Assembly (NCBI RefSeq): GCF_001625445.1
Contig: NZ_LWHG01000028.1
Location: 310,001 to 374,000 of the forward strand
Source of the DNA: Haladaptatus sp. R4
GTDB taxonomy: Archaea; Halobacteriota; Halobacteria; Halobacteriales; Haladaptataceae
Direction of reading: 5' to 3'
DNA length: 64,000 nt
The position numbers and the translations under genes were made by a program. The notes beneath the pieces are model-generated. The model did not search any database. It worked only from the letters and a program-made list of their open reading frames with translations, and was not told where the DNA came from. Positions 32,939 to 44,991 of the stretch are shown one piece after another (position 1 is the first letter of the stretch; the number at the start of each line of letters is the position of its first letter).

Positions 32939-34255
32939 TCAAAGGTTCCCAAACACGTCGTCCGCGGCGTCGAGATATGCGGCGAGGTTCCCCTCGTCGT
33001 GGGCGAACGAGAGGTGATGGCGCTTGTACGGGTTCGGCGTGAAGAAGTGACCCCGGTTCCGCATGCCCGCGGCGAACTCGTGGAACCGCTCCTCGTCCAG
33101 TCCGAGGATGTCCTCGTAGTTTTCGGGGTCGCCCGTCACGCCGAACTGGACGCTGAAGATGCTCCGGTGACCGACGACCCTGCCGTCGATTCCGTGATCC
33201 GCCAGCAGATCGCGGAGTCCGGCCCTGTACTCGTCGCCGAGGTCCGAGACGTGGCCCTGGACGTCCTCCGCCACGATGGTGTCGATGGTCTCGCTCGCCG
33301 CGGCGAGTCCGGGGAGGTTGCCCGAGTACGTCCCGCTGATGACGACGCCGGATTTGTTGTCGCCGCCCGCCTGCGAGAGCAGGTCCTCGCGGCCGCCGAC
33401 CGCGGCGACCGGATAGCCGTTCCCGAGCGCTTTGGCCACGCACGTCAGGTCGGGCGTGACGCCGAACTCGCCCTGTGCACCGTTGGGCGAGTGACGGAAC
33501 CCGGTGATGACCTCGTCGAAGATGAGCGGCACGTCCGCATCCGCGGTGACGTCCCGGACCGTTTCGAGGAACTCCTGCCGGGGGAGGAGACACCCGACCG
33601 AGTGCGGCACGGGTTCGAGGATGACGGCCGCGAGGTCGTCGCCGTGTTCGCGGAGTATCTCCTCGACGGCCTCGCCGTCGTTGAACGGGGCGACGAGCGT
33701 GTTTTCCACGGCGGCCGGGAGCATTCCCGCTGATTCGGGGTGTCCCTCGCCGAGTCCGTCCTCCGGCGGGTAGACGCTCACGTCCACGTAGTCGTGCCAC
33801 CCGTGATAGCAGCCCTCGAATTTCAGGATCTTGTCGTTCCCCGTGTACGCCCTGGCGAGACGAATCGCGTGGTAGGTCGCCTCGCTTCCGCTGTTACAGA
33901 AGTTCACCTGCTCGACGCTCGGCAGGAGGTCGACCAGTCGCTCGGCCACTTCGACTTCGAGCGGGGCCGTTCCGGTTCCGTACAGCACGCCGTCGTCGAT
34001 GGCGTTCCGCGCCGCCTCGTCCACCGCCTCGTGGCCGTGTCCGAGAATGATGGGACCGAATCCGAGATGATAATCGGTGTACTCGTCGCCGTCGACCGTG
34101 GTGAGCGTCGCGCCTTTCGACCGTTCGAAGGCGACTTCTCCGGTGTCGTACGCTTGCGCCCGAAGTCCGGTCTGTGCGCCGCCCGGAATCACCTCGCGGG
34201 CGCGCTCGACGATTCGTTCGCTTTCAGTCGTCTCGTTCGTCGTTTCGGAGTTCAT
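32939..34255 (-). CDS. Class III PLP aminotransferase, glutamate-1-semialdehyde aminomutase-like
   Basis: A 438-residue protein. It has VIPGGAQTGLR near the start, NFCNSGSEATYHAIRLARA (cofactor phosphate site), ILEPVPHSVG, the PLP-binding aspartate in IFDEVITGFR, and the Schiff-base lysine K275 in CVAKALGNGYP. The closest well-known relative is HemL, but the active-site context differs from the LGKIIGGG motif of true haem-pathway enzymes, so it more likely acts on another amino acid or sugar. A 19-bp direct repeat lies in its upstream gap. Confidence 0.85.
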   Translation of the reverse strand: MNSETTNETTESERIVERAREVIPGGAQTGLRAQAYDTGEVAFERSKGATLTTVDGDEYTDYHLGFGPIILGHGHEAVDEAARNAIDDGVLYGTGTAPLEVEVAERLVDLLPSVEQVNFCNSGSEATYHAIRLARAYTGNDKILKFEGCYHGWHDYVDVSVYPPEDGLGEGHPESAGMLPAAVENTLVAPFNDGEAVEEILREHGDDLAAVILEPVPHSVGCLLPRQEFLETVRDVTADADVPLIFDEVITGFRHSPNGAQGEFGVTPDLTCVAKALGNGYPVAAVGGREDLLSQAGGDNKSGVVISGTYSGNLPGLAAASETIDTIVAEDVQGHVSDLGDEYRAGLRDLLADHGIDGRVVGHRSIFSVQFGVTGDPENYEDILGLDEERFHEFAAGMRNRGHFFTPNPYKRHHLSFAHDEGNLAAYLDAADDVFGNL

Positions 34256-34262
34256 AAAATAT

Positions 34263-34310
34263 GTGTCGTGTCTGTCGCGTTGGTCGAGTCAGTGTCGTGT
34301 CTGTCGCGTT
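34263..34310. repeat. 19-bp direct repeat with 29-bp period upstream of the aminotransferase
   Basis: GTGTCGTGTCTGTCGCGTT occurs at 34263-34281 and 34292-34310, filling most of the 62-bp gap between the broken symporter and the aminotransferase. It could be a duplicated protein-binding site or simple slippage. Confidence 0.7.
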
Positions 34311-34317
34311 AGTAGCG

Positions 34318-35641
34318 TCAATCGTCGGTTTTCGCCGCCGTTGGGACGTCTCCCATTCCGGCGTCACCGTCGGTCCAGACACCGGTGCTGAAGTCGATAG
34401 CGTCGTTCCACTTGGCGACGAGCGTCGTCACCGCGAGGTCGCCGGTGACGTTGTTCATCGTCCGCAGACGGTCGAGGAGCGGATCGACCCCCGCGACATC
34501 GCGATGGGTGCCAGCGGCAGACCGACCTGCTGGAACACGACGGTCATCATGATGAGACTCGCGCCCGGAACGCCAGCGGTACCGACGCTGGCGAGCAGTG
34601 CCGTCAGGAGGACGCTCAGTTGTTCCGTGAACGTCAGCGATTTCCCGACCACGTTGGCCGCGAAGATGGCGGCGATGCCGAGATACATGGCCGTTCCGTC
34701 CATGTTGATGGTCGCGCCGAGCGGCAGCGAGAAACTGTACACGTCGTCCTCGATGCCGAGGTTCTCGTCCGCGTTCGACATCGTCACCGGGAGCGTCCCA
34801 CTCGAAGAACGAATGCTGAGCGCCGTCATCATGGCGTCCCGACTCCCTTCCACGAAGTCGAACGGGGACTTCCGAACGAGTCCCATGAGGATGATGAGGA
34901 AGTACACCACAGACATCTGAACGGCGACGGCGATGGCGAGCGCGGCACAGAGCTTGAACAGCGAGGCGATGGCGTCGATACCGATTTCGCCGAAGAGGGC
35001 GGCCATCAGCGCGAACACGCCGATGACACCGTACTCCATCACGCCCCAGACGACCTTGAACATCACCTCGGTACACACCTCGACGCGTCGAAGATGTCCC
35101 CGACGCCGCTTTCCAAGGTCGAGCCCGGTTCGGCCTCGTCACGAACGACGGTCAATCCGACGCCGAAGACGAGGGCGAAGAAGATGATGCCGAGCATCTG
35201 CCCCTCGGCCATCGCGTTGATCGGGTTCTCCGGAACGATGTTGAGGAGAACGTCCATGAGCGGCGGTGCCTGTCCGGGATCGACGTGTGCGTTTTGCGGG
35301 AGATGGATGCCGACGCCGGGGTTGATGAGGTTGGCCACGCCGAGACCGACGGCGATGGCGATCATCGTCGTCAGCAGATACAGTGCGACCACCTCGCCCC
35401 CGATCTTCCCGAGGTTTGTCGGCGAGAGGTGCCGCGCCGCCATCACGAGGGTGAAGACGACGATTGGGACGATGACCATCTTCAACAGTCGGACGAAGAG
35501 GTCGCCGAGCGGTTGAAGATTCGTCGCCGGTTCCCCGACCACGAGGCCGACGATGGACCCGAGGACGAACGCCGCAGCGATACGATAGATGATGGGGACG
35601 GAGCGATAGCTTCCCCATGCCCGTTGTACAGTTCCTGCCAT
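34318..35641 (-). pseudogene. Dicarboxylate/amino acid:cation symporter (DAACS/SDF family) with two frameshifts
   Basis: Three frames join into one protein of about 441 residues. Frame 1 starts MAGTVQRAWGSYRSVP at 35641 and runs to about 35078. Frame 2 continues EVMFKVVWGVMEYGVIGVF, with the SDF signatures SSSGTLPVTMSNA and LPLGATINMDGTAMY, to about 34497. Frame 3 finishes VDPLLDRLRTMNNVTGDLA to 34318. Each junction reads correctly if one missing base is restored. These carriers import glutamate, aspartate or C4-dicarboxylates with Na+ or H+. All transport motifs (serine-rich hairpin, NMDGT) are intact, so sequencing error is likely. Confidence 0.88.
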
Positions 35642-35807
35642 ACGTCCCGGACATGACTCAAAAATACCGTAAAAAGTCTTTGGCCTCCGAAAGATATGTT
35701 CGGAAGATAGTAATATTCTAAAATGAATTGGATATGTTATGGAATTCTGCAATCAATAAAAAGTATCGTCTCGGCGCGTCCCGTCTCCGACCCCGCTCGA
35801 AGGGGAG

Positions 35808-37517
35808 TTACTCCCGTTTCACGCCGGGGTTCGTCACGGCACCGTTCGCCGCCGAACCGAACGCGGAGCCGTATTTCGCCAGCACCCCGGAGGTGTACTG
35901 CGGCTTTTTGGGTTCCCAATCGTCCAATCGCCCGTCGAGTTCGTCGTCCGAAAGGTCCACTGAGAGTTCGCGGTTGGGGATGTCGACGGTGATTTCGTCG
36001 CCGTCCTCCACGACCGCGATTGGACCGCCAGCGCGCGCCTCCGGAGCGACGTGACCGACCATCGGGCCGCGGGTCGCACCAGAAAAGCGGCCGTCCGTCA
36101 GGAGCGCCACGTCGTCCTCGTGCCCCTGTCCGACGACGGCCGCCGTCACGCCGAGCATTTCGCGCATGCCGGGACCGCCGCGCGGACCTTCGTTCCTGAT
36201 GACGATGACATCTCCCGATTCGATGCCACCTTCCTGCACGTACTCCATCGCGTCCTCCTCGTTCTCGAAGACGCGGGCCGGGCCGGTGTGGTGGAACTTG
36301 TCCTCCCCCGTCACCTTCAGCACAGAGCCGTCGGGCGAGAGATTCCCTTTGAGGATTTTGATGGCTCCCTCCTCGTGGAACGGGTCGTCCACCGGACTGA
36401 GGAAGTCGACGTCCGCCTCCCCGGAGACCCCCAGATGGTCGAGTTCCCCCTCGATGGTGCGGCCCGTCACGGTCATCGTGTCCCCGTGAATCAGGTCGGC
36501 GTCGAGCAGGCGGCGAAGGATGACGGGGATACCACCGATGTCGTGGAGGTCCTTCATCACCCGCGTGCCGCCGGGTTGGAGGTTGGCGATTTTGGGCGTC
36601 CGACGCGAAATCTCGTCGAAGTCGTCGATGTCGAGTTCGATACCGGCCTCCGCCGCGAGTGCGAGCAGGTGGAGGACAGCGTTGGTCGACCCACCCATCG
36701 CCACCTGCACCGCGATGGCGTTCTCGAAGGACTCTCGGGTGAGGATGTCGGAGGGCTTGCGGTCGTTCTTCACCGCGTCCAGCGCGATTTCCCCGGCCTG
36801 TTCGGCGACCGTGTACCGCTCCGGTGATTCGGCCGGTGGGCTGGCGGAACCGAGCGGGGCGAAGCCGAGGACCTCGCTCATGGTCGCCATCGTGTTCGCG
36901 GTGAACATCCCGCCGCAAGACCCCGCGCCGGGACAGGCGTCGTGTTCGAGTTCGACCAATTCCTCCTCGGTCATGTCGCCGTGGGAGACCGCACCGACGC
37001 CCTCGAAGACGTTCTGGACGGTGACTTCCCGCCCCTCGTGTTCGCCGGGCATGATGGAACCGCCGTACAGAAACACGCTCGGAAGGTCGGTTCGGATGGC
37101 CGCCAGCATCATGCCGGGGAGGTTCTTGTCACAACCCGCGACCGTGACGAGGGCGTCCATCCGCTCGCCGAAGGCGACGAGTTCCACGCTGTCGGCGATG
37201 ACCTCGCGCGAGATGAGGCTGGCCTTCATCCCCTCGGTCCCCATCGAAATCGCGTCCGAGACGGTGATGGTGCCGAACTCGATCGGCATGCCGCCCGCCG
37301 CGTTCACGCCGTCGATGGCCGACCCCGCGACGTCGTTCAGGTGAACGTTACAGGGCGTCACGTCGGCCGCCGGGTTCGCCACGCCGACCATCGGCGAGGA
37401 GAGGTCCTCGTCGTCGAACCCCATCGCACGAAACATCGCCCGGTGCGGGGCGCGTTCCGGCCCTTCGGTGACTTCTCGGCTTCGTAACGACTCGTCTTTC
37501 TCCGTGCTGTTTTCCAT
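35808..37517 (-). CDS. ilvD: Dihydroxy-acid dehydratase
   Basis: A 569-residue protein with all IlvD/Edd signatures: [23 protein letters not shown] and [14 protein letters not shown] (Fe-S cysteines), [12 protein letters not shown], and the C-terminal [18 protein letters not shown]. It dehydrates 2,3-dihydroxy-isovalerate and 2,3-dihydroxy-3-methylvalerate in branched-chain amino-acid synthesis. A TATA box (minus-strand CTTTAACAC, about 37542-37551) lies 30 nt before the ATG. Standing alone, it is not linked here to ilvBNC. Confidence 0.96.
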   Translation of the reverse strand: MENSTEKDESLRSREVTEGPERAPHRAMFRAMGFDDEDLSSPMVGVANPAADVTPCNVHLNDVAGSAIDGVNAAGGMPIEFGTITVSDAISMGTEGMKASLISREVIADSVELVAFGERMDALVTVAGCDKNLPGMMLAAIRTDLPSVFLYGGSIMPGEHEGREVTVQNVFEGVGAVSHGDMTEEELVELEHDACPGAGSCGGMFTANTMATMSEVLGFAPLGSASPPAESPERYTVAEQAGEIALDAVKNDRKPSDILTRESFENAIAVQVAMGGSTNAVLHLLALAAEAGIELDIDDFDEISRRTPKIANLQPGGTRVMKDLHDIGGIPVILRRLLDADLIHGDTMTVTGRTIEGELDHLGVSGEADVDFLSPVDDPFHEEGAIKILKGNLSPDGSVLKVTGEDKFHHTGPARVFENEEDAMEYVQEGGIESGDVIVIRNEGPRGGPGMREMLGVTAAVVGQGHEDDVALLTDGRFSGATRGPMVGHVAPEARAGGPIAVVEDGDEITVDIPNRELSVDLSDDELDGRLDDWEPKKPQYTSGVLAKYGSAFGSAANGAVTNPGVKRE

Positions 37518-37559
37518 GGCTGTGAGTATGGGTAACGAGGTGTGTTAAAGCCTCCCGAA

Positions 37560-37596
37560 TCGACAGACCTTGCTGTCGAATCCGCGAGGGGGATTC
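37560..37596. promoter_or_regulatory. Two adjacent palindromes upstream of the ilvD TATA box
   Basis: TCGACAG-ACCTTG-CTGTCGA (37560-37579) is directly followed by, and shares GA with, GAATCC-GCGAGGG-GGATTC (37578-37596). They sit 10-45 bp upstream of the TATA element, so they should not be in the transcript and may be operator sites. Confidence 0.4.
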
Positions 37597-37752
37597 GACG
37601 GGGTTCACGACCGATGCTGAGCGCGGGAGACCGACGATCCGGTCGGTTTGAGCACGCGCCACGCGGTTGATGGACGGAACAGCGACGTCGGCGGTCGCTC
37701 CATCATCATCACACGAAGGAACCGATGACCGCCGATACTGATGACGGATCGT

Positions 37753-38055
37753 TCACCGTACTTCCGATAGCACCTCGTCCACCACCTCTCGCGCCCGTTC
37801 GACGTGTTCGTCCGCTTCCTCGCTCCCGGTTTCATCGACGTGCGAGAGCAGTAAAGCGGCTTGTGAGACGCGCTTTTCCACGACCGGTTCGGGCGCGCCT
37901 CTGGCGTCTCCGACGATCGCTTGCGCTTCCCCGAGGTACTGACTCGGGCGTGTGGCGACCGGCAGGGATGCCGTCGCTTCCAGATGATGGTACAGGTCCT
38001 CGACAAGTTCGTGACGGTCGGTGATGGTCTGTTTTCGTCGCCGCCGAAAAAGAAG
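37753..38055 (-). CDS. Small acidic helical protein downstream of the sulfurtransferase, no canonical start codon
   Basis: The frame directly after the sulfurtransferase stop is open for about 100 codons with good haloarchaeal codon bias. It reads as a helical protein (TITDRHELVEDLYHHLEA, GEAQAIVGDARGAPEPVVE, ADEHVERAREVVDEVLSEV) ending at 37753. No ATG, GTG or TTG lies near its N-terminal end. It may be a read-through or fragment, or a gene whose start was damaged by an indel of the kind seen elsewhere in this window. The family is not recognised. Confidence 0.4.
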   Translation of the reverse strand, partial: LLFRRRRKQTITDRHELVEDLYHHLEATASLPVATRPSQYLGEAQAIVGDARGAPEPVVEKRVSQAALLLSHVDETGSEEADEHVERAREVVDEVLSEVR

Positions 38056-38940
38056 CTACTCCTCGCCGGTCTCGATGGGTGCGCGTACCAAGTTCCCCCA
38101 CTCGGTCCACGACCCGTCGTAGTTGCGTACGTCGTCGAACCCGAGCAAGTCGTGGAGCGCGAACCACTCGATGGCGGATCGTTCCCCGACGCGGCAGTAG
38201 GCGATGACGGATTCCTCGCCGTCCACGTCGTGGTCGGCGTACAACTCGCGCAGTTCGTCGGCGGACTTGAACCGGCCGTCTTCCTCGAACACTTCGGCGA
38301 CCGGGATATTACTCGCACCGGGGACGTGGCCGCCCCGTTGTGCGGTTTCCTTCTGCCCTTCCGGTGCGAGGATTTCACCGGTGAACTCCTCGGGGGAACG
38401 CACGTCCACCAGCGGAAGACCGGAGTCCATCGCCTTCTCCACGTCGTCCCGGTAGGCCCGAATGCTCTCGAACGGTCCTTTGGCGGTGTAGTTCACTGAC
38501 GGATGGTTCGGCGAGTCCGTGGTCATCGGGTAGTCGTTCTCGACCCAGTAGTCCTTCCCGCCGTTCAACACGCGGGCGTCCTCGTGACCGTAATATTTGA
38601 ACTCCCAGTAGGCGTACGTGGCGAACCAGTTCGGAATCCAGCCGTCACCGTAGAACACGACGGTCGAGTCCTCGCCGATTCCGTACTCGCCGACCACCTC
38701 TTCGAAGTCCTCCTTTTTGAGGATATCCCGTTCGGTTTCGTCCGAGAGGTCCTCGTCCCAATGCATGCCGATAGCCCCGGGGATGTGCCCGTCGTCGTAC
38801 CGCGACGGGAAGTCGGTATCGGGAATCTCGGGGCTGTTCACCTCCACGAGTCGGTACTCGGGGTCGTCGCTTTCGAACGCCTCGATGTTGTCCTCCACCC
38901 AATCCGCCGAAACGAGAACGTCGGTTGCGTACTCTGACAT
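38056..38940 (-). CDS. Thiosulfate/3-mercaptopyruvate-type sulfurtransferase (two rhodanese domains)
   Basis: A 294-residue protein with tandem rhodanese domains. The first (about 1-140) has the structural signatures (RLVEVNS, GHIPGAIGMHWDEDL) but lacks the catalytic cysteine (VVFYGDG). The second (about 155-290) carries the active-site C249 in VIAYCRVGERS, with HVPGASNIP upstream. It transfers sulfane sulfur from thiosulfate or mercaptopyruvate to acceptors. I chose the start MSEYATDVLVSADWVE at 38940. Confidence 0.93.
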   Translation of the reverse strand: MSEYATDVLVSADWVEDNIEAFESDDPEYRLVEVNSPEIPDTDFPSRYDDGHIPGAIGMHWDEDLSDETERDILKKEDFEEVVGEYGIGEDSTVVFYGDGWIPNWFATYAYWEFKYYGHEDARVLNGGKDYWVENDYPMTTDSPNHPSVNYTAKGPFESIRAYRDDVEKAMDSGLPLVDVRSPEEFTGEILAPEGQKETAQRGGHVPGASNIPVAEVFEEDGRFKSADELRELYADHDVDGEESVIAYCRVGERSAIEWFALHDLLGFDDVRNYDGSWTEWGNLVRAPIETGEE

Positions 38941-39050
38941 CGAACTCTGGACGACGCCCGTCGGCAAAACTGTCCCGGCCAAGGTCGCACCGAATGGATT
39001 GCAGGACGACAGCCAGCAGTACTACTTTCGTCGACGGCGTTGGGGGAGGT

Positions 39051-39308
39051 ATGTCACTGGAGTCGATACGCGAGACGGTCTCGACGCTTCGGGAATCGCG
39101 CGAAGCGATTCACGACGGCCGAATCGCCATCGAGGAGGCCAAAGTCGACCTTCACGCCCGCTACGACCGAGCCAAGCGCCGCATCGAGCGAATCGACCGT
39201 GCTATCGACGTGCTTCGGCGGGACGGACCGGACGCCGACCTCCGGGAACTGCTCGACACGCTCGACGGTGATGTCGGGATGACGGAAATTCCGATCGGTT
39301 CCCGATGA
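39051..39308 (+). CDS. Small coiled-coil protein (85 aa)
   Basis: Starts MSLESIRETVSTLRE (ATG at 39051, preceded by GGGGGAGGT as a strong Shine-Dalgarno-like sequence). It is almost entirely helical with heptad-like spacing (AIEEAKVDLHARYDRAKRRI, ERIDRAIDVL). Function unknown. It is divergent from the sulfurtransferase. Confidence 0.65.
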   Translation: MSLESIRETVSTLRESREAIHDGRIAIEEAKVDLHARYDRAKRRIERIDRAIDVLRRDGPDADLRELLDTLDGDVGMTEIPIGSR

Positions 39309-39663
39309 TCCGAAACGGGACTCCCTGACGACCGGTACGAACGTGCAGTCGTCTCCGTCCGTTGGCCGGTACGCTCATACTCCATCTATACGTTCAGTGA
39401 TGTATCACGTGGTTCTACCACGATCACGAACCGGAAAGCGTAGAACGAAGGGAAACAAACGGGGTTTCTCACCGACACCGCGGGAGAATAAGTGTCGAAT
39501 TTTACATGTCATATTGCCTCTCGGAGTTCACCATCGGAGAAAATTATTTACTTAGATGGAAACTTGAGAGGGTAGTTATGAAAGTGAAGGAAGAGAATAG
39601 ACAACATAAGCGGCAAATTTATAAACAATACCTCTCATATCCCACGTACAGGAGAGCCAGTTA
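39309..39663. other. Intergenic region upstream of katG
   Basis: About 350 bp without a clear gene. Its right-hand half is AT-rich. A TATA-like AAATTTATAAAC lies at about 39614-39627, 40-50 nt before the small leader frame at 39664, and is preceded by AT-rich DNA that may hold redox-regulator sites. A 28-codon frame at 39578 has no support. Confidence 0.45.
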
Positions 39664-41912
<2,249 letters not shown>

Positions 41913-42075
41913 TCGCGGCGCTATCCAGAACCGACGCATCGACGGACGGTTTTTTCTTTTTCGTGGAAACGGACACTGCTTCGAGTGCCGACGATACTTT
42001 TCCAGAATTGCAATAGTAAAAACAGAAGCGGAATTCGGGAAACATTGATGTCCCGACACACCAAAGTCTACTTCG

Positions 42076-43886
42076 ATGACAGGAATTTTCTCGCTCGAAG
42101 CCCTCGCACGTCTGCCCGAGTTCAACAGTCCGGTGGCCTCGCCCGACGGCGAACACGTCGCCGTCTACTACGACGGCACCGGGAGGAACGAACTCCACCT
42201 CATAGACGTTTCGACGGGAGAAATGCGGCAGGTGAGCGACGGCGAGGTTCCCCGAAACGCCCGGCATCCGCTCGAATGGGGACCCGACAGTGACCGGATT
42301 TACTTCCACTTGGACGACGCGGGCGACGAACAGAACGACATCTGGGAGATGGACCTCGACGGCAACGCCGCACCCGTCGTCGAGGACTCCGGGCAGTGTC
42401 GTCTCACCGACGTTCACGACGGGACACTGCTCTACACGAGCAGTGTTGGCGGGCAGATGAACCTCTATCGGTACGACCGCGAGACGGGAACGAGCGAACG
42501 ACTCACGAGTACGACTTCGGGGCGTACTCCGGGTTGTCCGCCCCCGACGGCGACCGAATCGTCTATATGACGAACGAGTCGGACGATATGGCCAACGTAG
42601 ACGTGTACGTCGCCGACGCGGACGGATCGAATCCCCGTACTCTCGAAATCGGCGTCGACGGCAGCGAGAGTTACGCGGTGGACTGGTCCCCCGATGGGAA
42701 GAAGCTCCTCGTCGCCGACAATGCACCGGACAAGACGCACTGTGGCGTCTACGACCTCGAAACGGAGTCGGTCGAATGGTTCGGCGACGGCGAGTACGTC
42801 GAAGATGCCATCGCGTTCCTCCCGGACGAAAACGGCTTCCTCGCGCTTCGCAGACGACGTGCCGCCGTCGTTCCGCTGGTGTACGACTTCGACGGAACCG
42901 CGACGGAACTCGACATGCCGACGGGTGTCGCCTCGTTCACCAGTTACGGGGACGCCGCGCTCGTCGGCGACGAACGCGTCTTAGTCCACGGAACGACGCC
43001 GACGCAGCGACCCGCGCTGCTCGTCCACGACCTCGAATCGGGGGCGACGGAGACGCTCATCGAACCCGTCTACGGCGATATCGACCCCGAGACGTTCATC
43101 GGCGCCGAATACGTGACGTTCGAGTCCCACGACGGAACCGAAATCGGCGGACTGCTGTACGATTCCGGCGAACGCCCGTCCAAAGCGGTCGTGAAGGTTC
43201 ACGGCGGTCCGGCATCACAGGACGTACGGAGCTTCAAACGGCGAACGCAGTTTTTCCTCGACCGGGGCTACACGGTGCTGGAGATCAACTATCGTGGCTC
43301 CACCGGACGCGGCCGTGAGTTCAAAAACAGCCTCATCGGCGACTGGGGCGGTGCCGAACAGGACGACGTCGCCGAAGGGGCACGATGGCTCCGTAACAAG
43401 GATTGGGTCGACGAGGACGAAGTCGTCGTGTACGGAGGGTCCTACGGCGGGTACAGCGCGTACTGGCAGATGGTTCGATATCCCGAACTGTACGCGGCGG
43501 GCATCGCGTGGGTCGGCGTCACCGACCTCCACGACATGCACGAGAACACGATGCCACACTTCCAGACCGGCCTGATGGAGAAGTACATGGGCGACCCGGA
43601 GGAGAACCACGACCTCTATCGGGAGCGCAGTCCGGTCGAGTACACGGAGAACCTCAGTTCCCCGTTACTCATGGTCCACGGCGTGAACGACCGTCGCGTC
43701 CCTGTCTCGCAGGCGAGACTGTTCCGTGACGCGTTGGAGGAGGACGGCTTCGTCGAAGGCGAGGACGAAGACTTCGAATACGTCGAACTGGGCGAGGAGG
43801 GACACGGAAGCACCGACATCGAACAGAAGATCCGCTCGATGGAACTCGTGGCCGACTTCCTCGACCGGCGAGTTGCGGCGAACTGA
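42076..43886 (+). pseudogene. S9-family (acylaminoacyl/prolyl-oligopeptidase-like) serine peptidase, interrupted by a -1 frameshift
   Basis: Two frames give one S9C-type peptidase of about 603 residues. The first (MTGIFSLEALARLPEF) carries the start of the beta-propeller with repeats such as SPDGEHVAVY. Near 42507 the frame must shift, restored by one base after the AC of a Thr codon, to continue EYDFGAYSGLSAPDGDRIVY. The C-terminal alpha/beta-hydrolase domain has the catalytic Ser in YGGSYGGYSA, Asp in HGVNDRRVP and His in GEEGHGSTD. Everything needed for activity is present downstream, so sequencing error is likely. Confidence 0.88.
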
Positions 43887-43894
43887 GTATCACT

Positions 43895-44875
43895 TCACCG
43901 TTCGCCCACGACCGCCAACCCGCGTGCCGTCATCCGTTCGAATTCGGTCGGCCACTCCGCGACGATTCCTTGCCACGTCGTTCCCGCGTTCTCCGTTTTG
44001 AAGGGGCCGCGGTTGTTGACGGCGAACACTTCGCCGCCGGACGTCCCGCGCGCGAACACGGTTCGTGTCACTCCTTCGCCCGTCGGGAGGCCGTCCAGTC
44101 GCTCCCACTGCTCGCCGTCGTGCTTTCGATAGACGGCCGAATCCGCGGAATCGACGTTGTGTGCGCTTCGCGGACCGGTCGCGCTGGAGAGCAGGACGGT
44201 GCTCGGGTCGTCGGGCGCGAGTGCGACGCTCCAGCAGTACCGACGGTCGAGACCCTCCTGCGGGTACTCCCACGTATCGCCGCCGTTTTCGGATTCGGCG
44301 TAGCCGTCCCCGGCGGCCGACCAAACTCGCCCCGGTGCCTCCGGGTGCGTCGTGAGCGAGTGGTTGTCCACGCGGGCGGTCGGTACTTTGTCCTCCCACG
44401 TCTCGCCCGCGTCGTACGTCTGAACGAGCGCTCCGGCCTCGATTCCGACGTAGAGGTGGTCAGGGTCGTACGGATCCGGTTCGATCCAGCGGACGTGGTG
44501 CGTGTGGGGACGCGGCGGGAACGACCAGTTCGGTTCGGAGGGGAGGTCGGTCAACCCCTCCCGCTTCTCCCACGAATCACCGCCGTCCGTGCTTCGGTAG
44601 ACGGCGCTCGGTTCCGTACCGACCCACACGGTGTCCGGGTCCGTCGGATCGATGGCGAGCGACATCACCGACTCCCGGATCGTCCCGTCGCCGACCGAGT
44701 GGAACGACTCGCCGCCGTCCTCGCTCCGGAAGAGACCGGCGTCGAACGTGCCACAGAAGACCCGCTCTCCGGTCGCGGCGACGCACTCCAGGTCGTGGTC
44801 CGTCAACCGCACCGCCGCCGTTTCGGTCCCGTCCGTGACGAACAGTCCGTTTCGCATCGCGGCATACAGTCGCAT
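43895..44875 (-). CDS. BNR/sialidase-like beta-propeller repeat protein
   Basis: A 326-residue protein without a signal peptide. Asp-box (S-x-D-x-G-x-T-W-like) repeats recur: SEDGGESFHS, STDGGDSWEK, TYDAGETWED, SENGGDTWEY, TENAGTTWQG. These place it in the VPS10/BNR beta-propeller group, related in fold to sialidases and photosystem II assembly factor YCF48. There is no catalytic evidence for glycosidase activity. Convergent with the S9 peptidase, 8 bp apart. Confidence 0.8.
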   Translation of the reverse strand: MRLYAAMRNGLFVTDGTETAAVRLTDHDLECVAATGERVFCGTFDAGLFRSEDGGESFHSVGDGTIRESVMSLAIDPTDPDTVWVGTEPSAVYRSTDGGDSWEKREGLTDLPSEPNWSFPPRPHTHHVRWIEPDPYDPDHLYVGIEAGALVQTYDAGETWEDKVPTARVDNHSLTTHPEAPGRVWSAAGDGYAESENGGDTWEYPQEGLDRRYCWSVALAPDDPSTVLLSSATGPRSAHNVDSADSAVYRKHDGEQWERLDGLPTGEGVTRTVFARGTSGGEVFAVNNRGPFKTENAGTTWQGIVAEWPTEFERMTARGLAVVGER

Positions 44876-44991
44876 ACGTTGAACGACGGGTCCGAACCGC
44901 CTGAATCTACCCCTAAATCGTAAGTAATCCTACTTGATTGTGTTTCAGGAAACCCTTTATCCACTCCCTTTCGTACTCGAATTCGGACACG

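Noticed and set aside
32939-34255. Annotation as the haem-pathway enzyme HemL
   Set aside because: The lysine context and overall motifs differ from true glutamate-1-semialdehyde aminomutase; only the broader family is supported.
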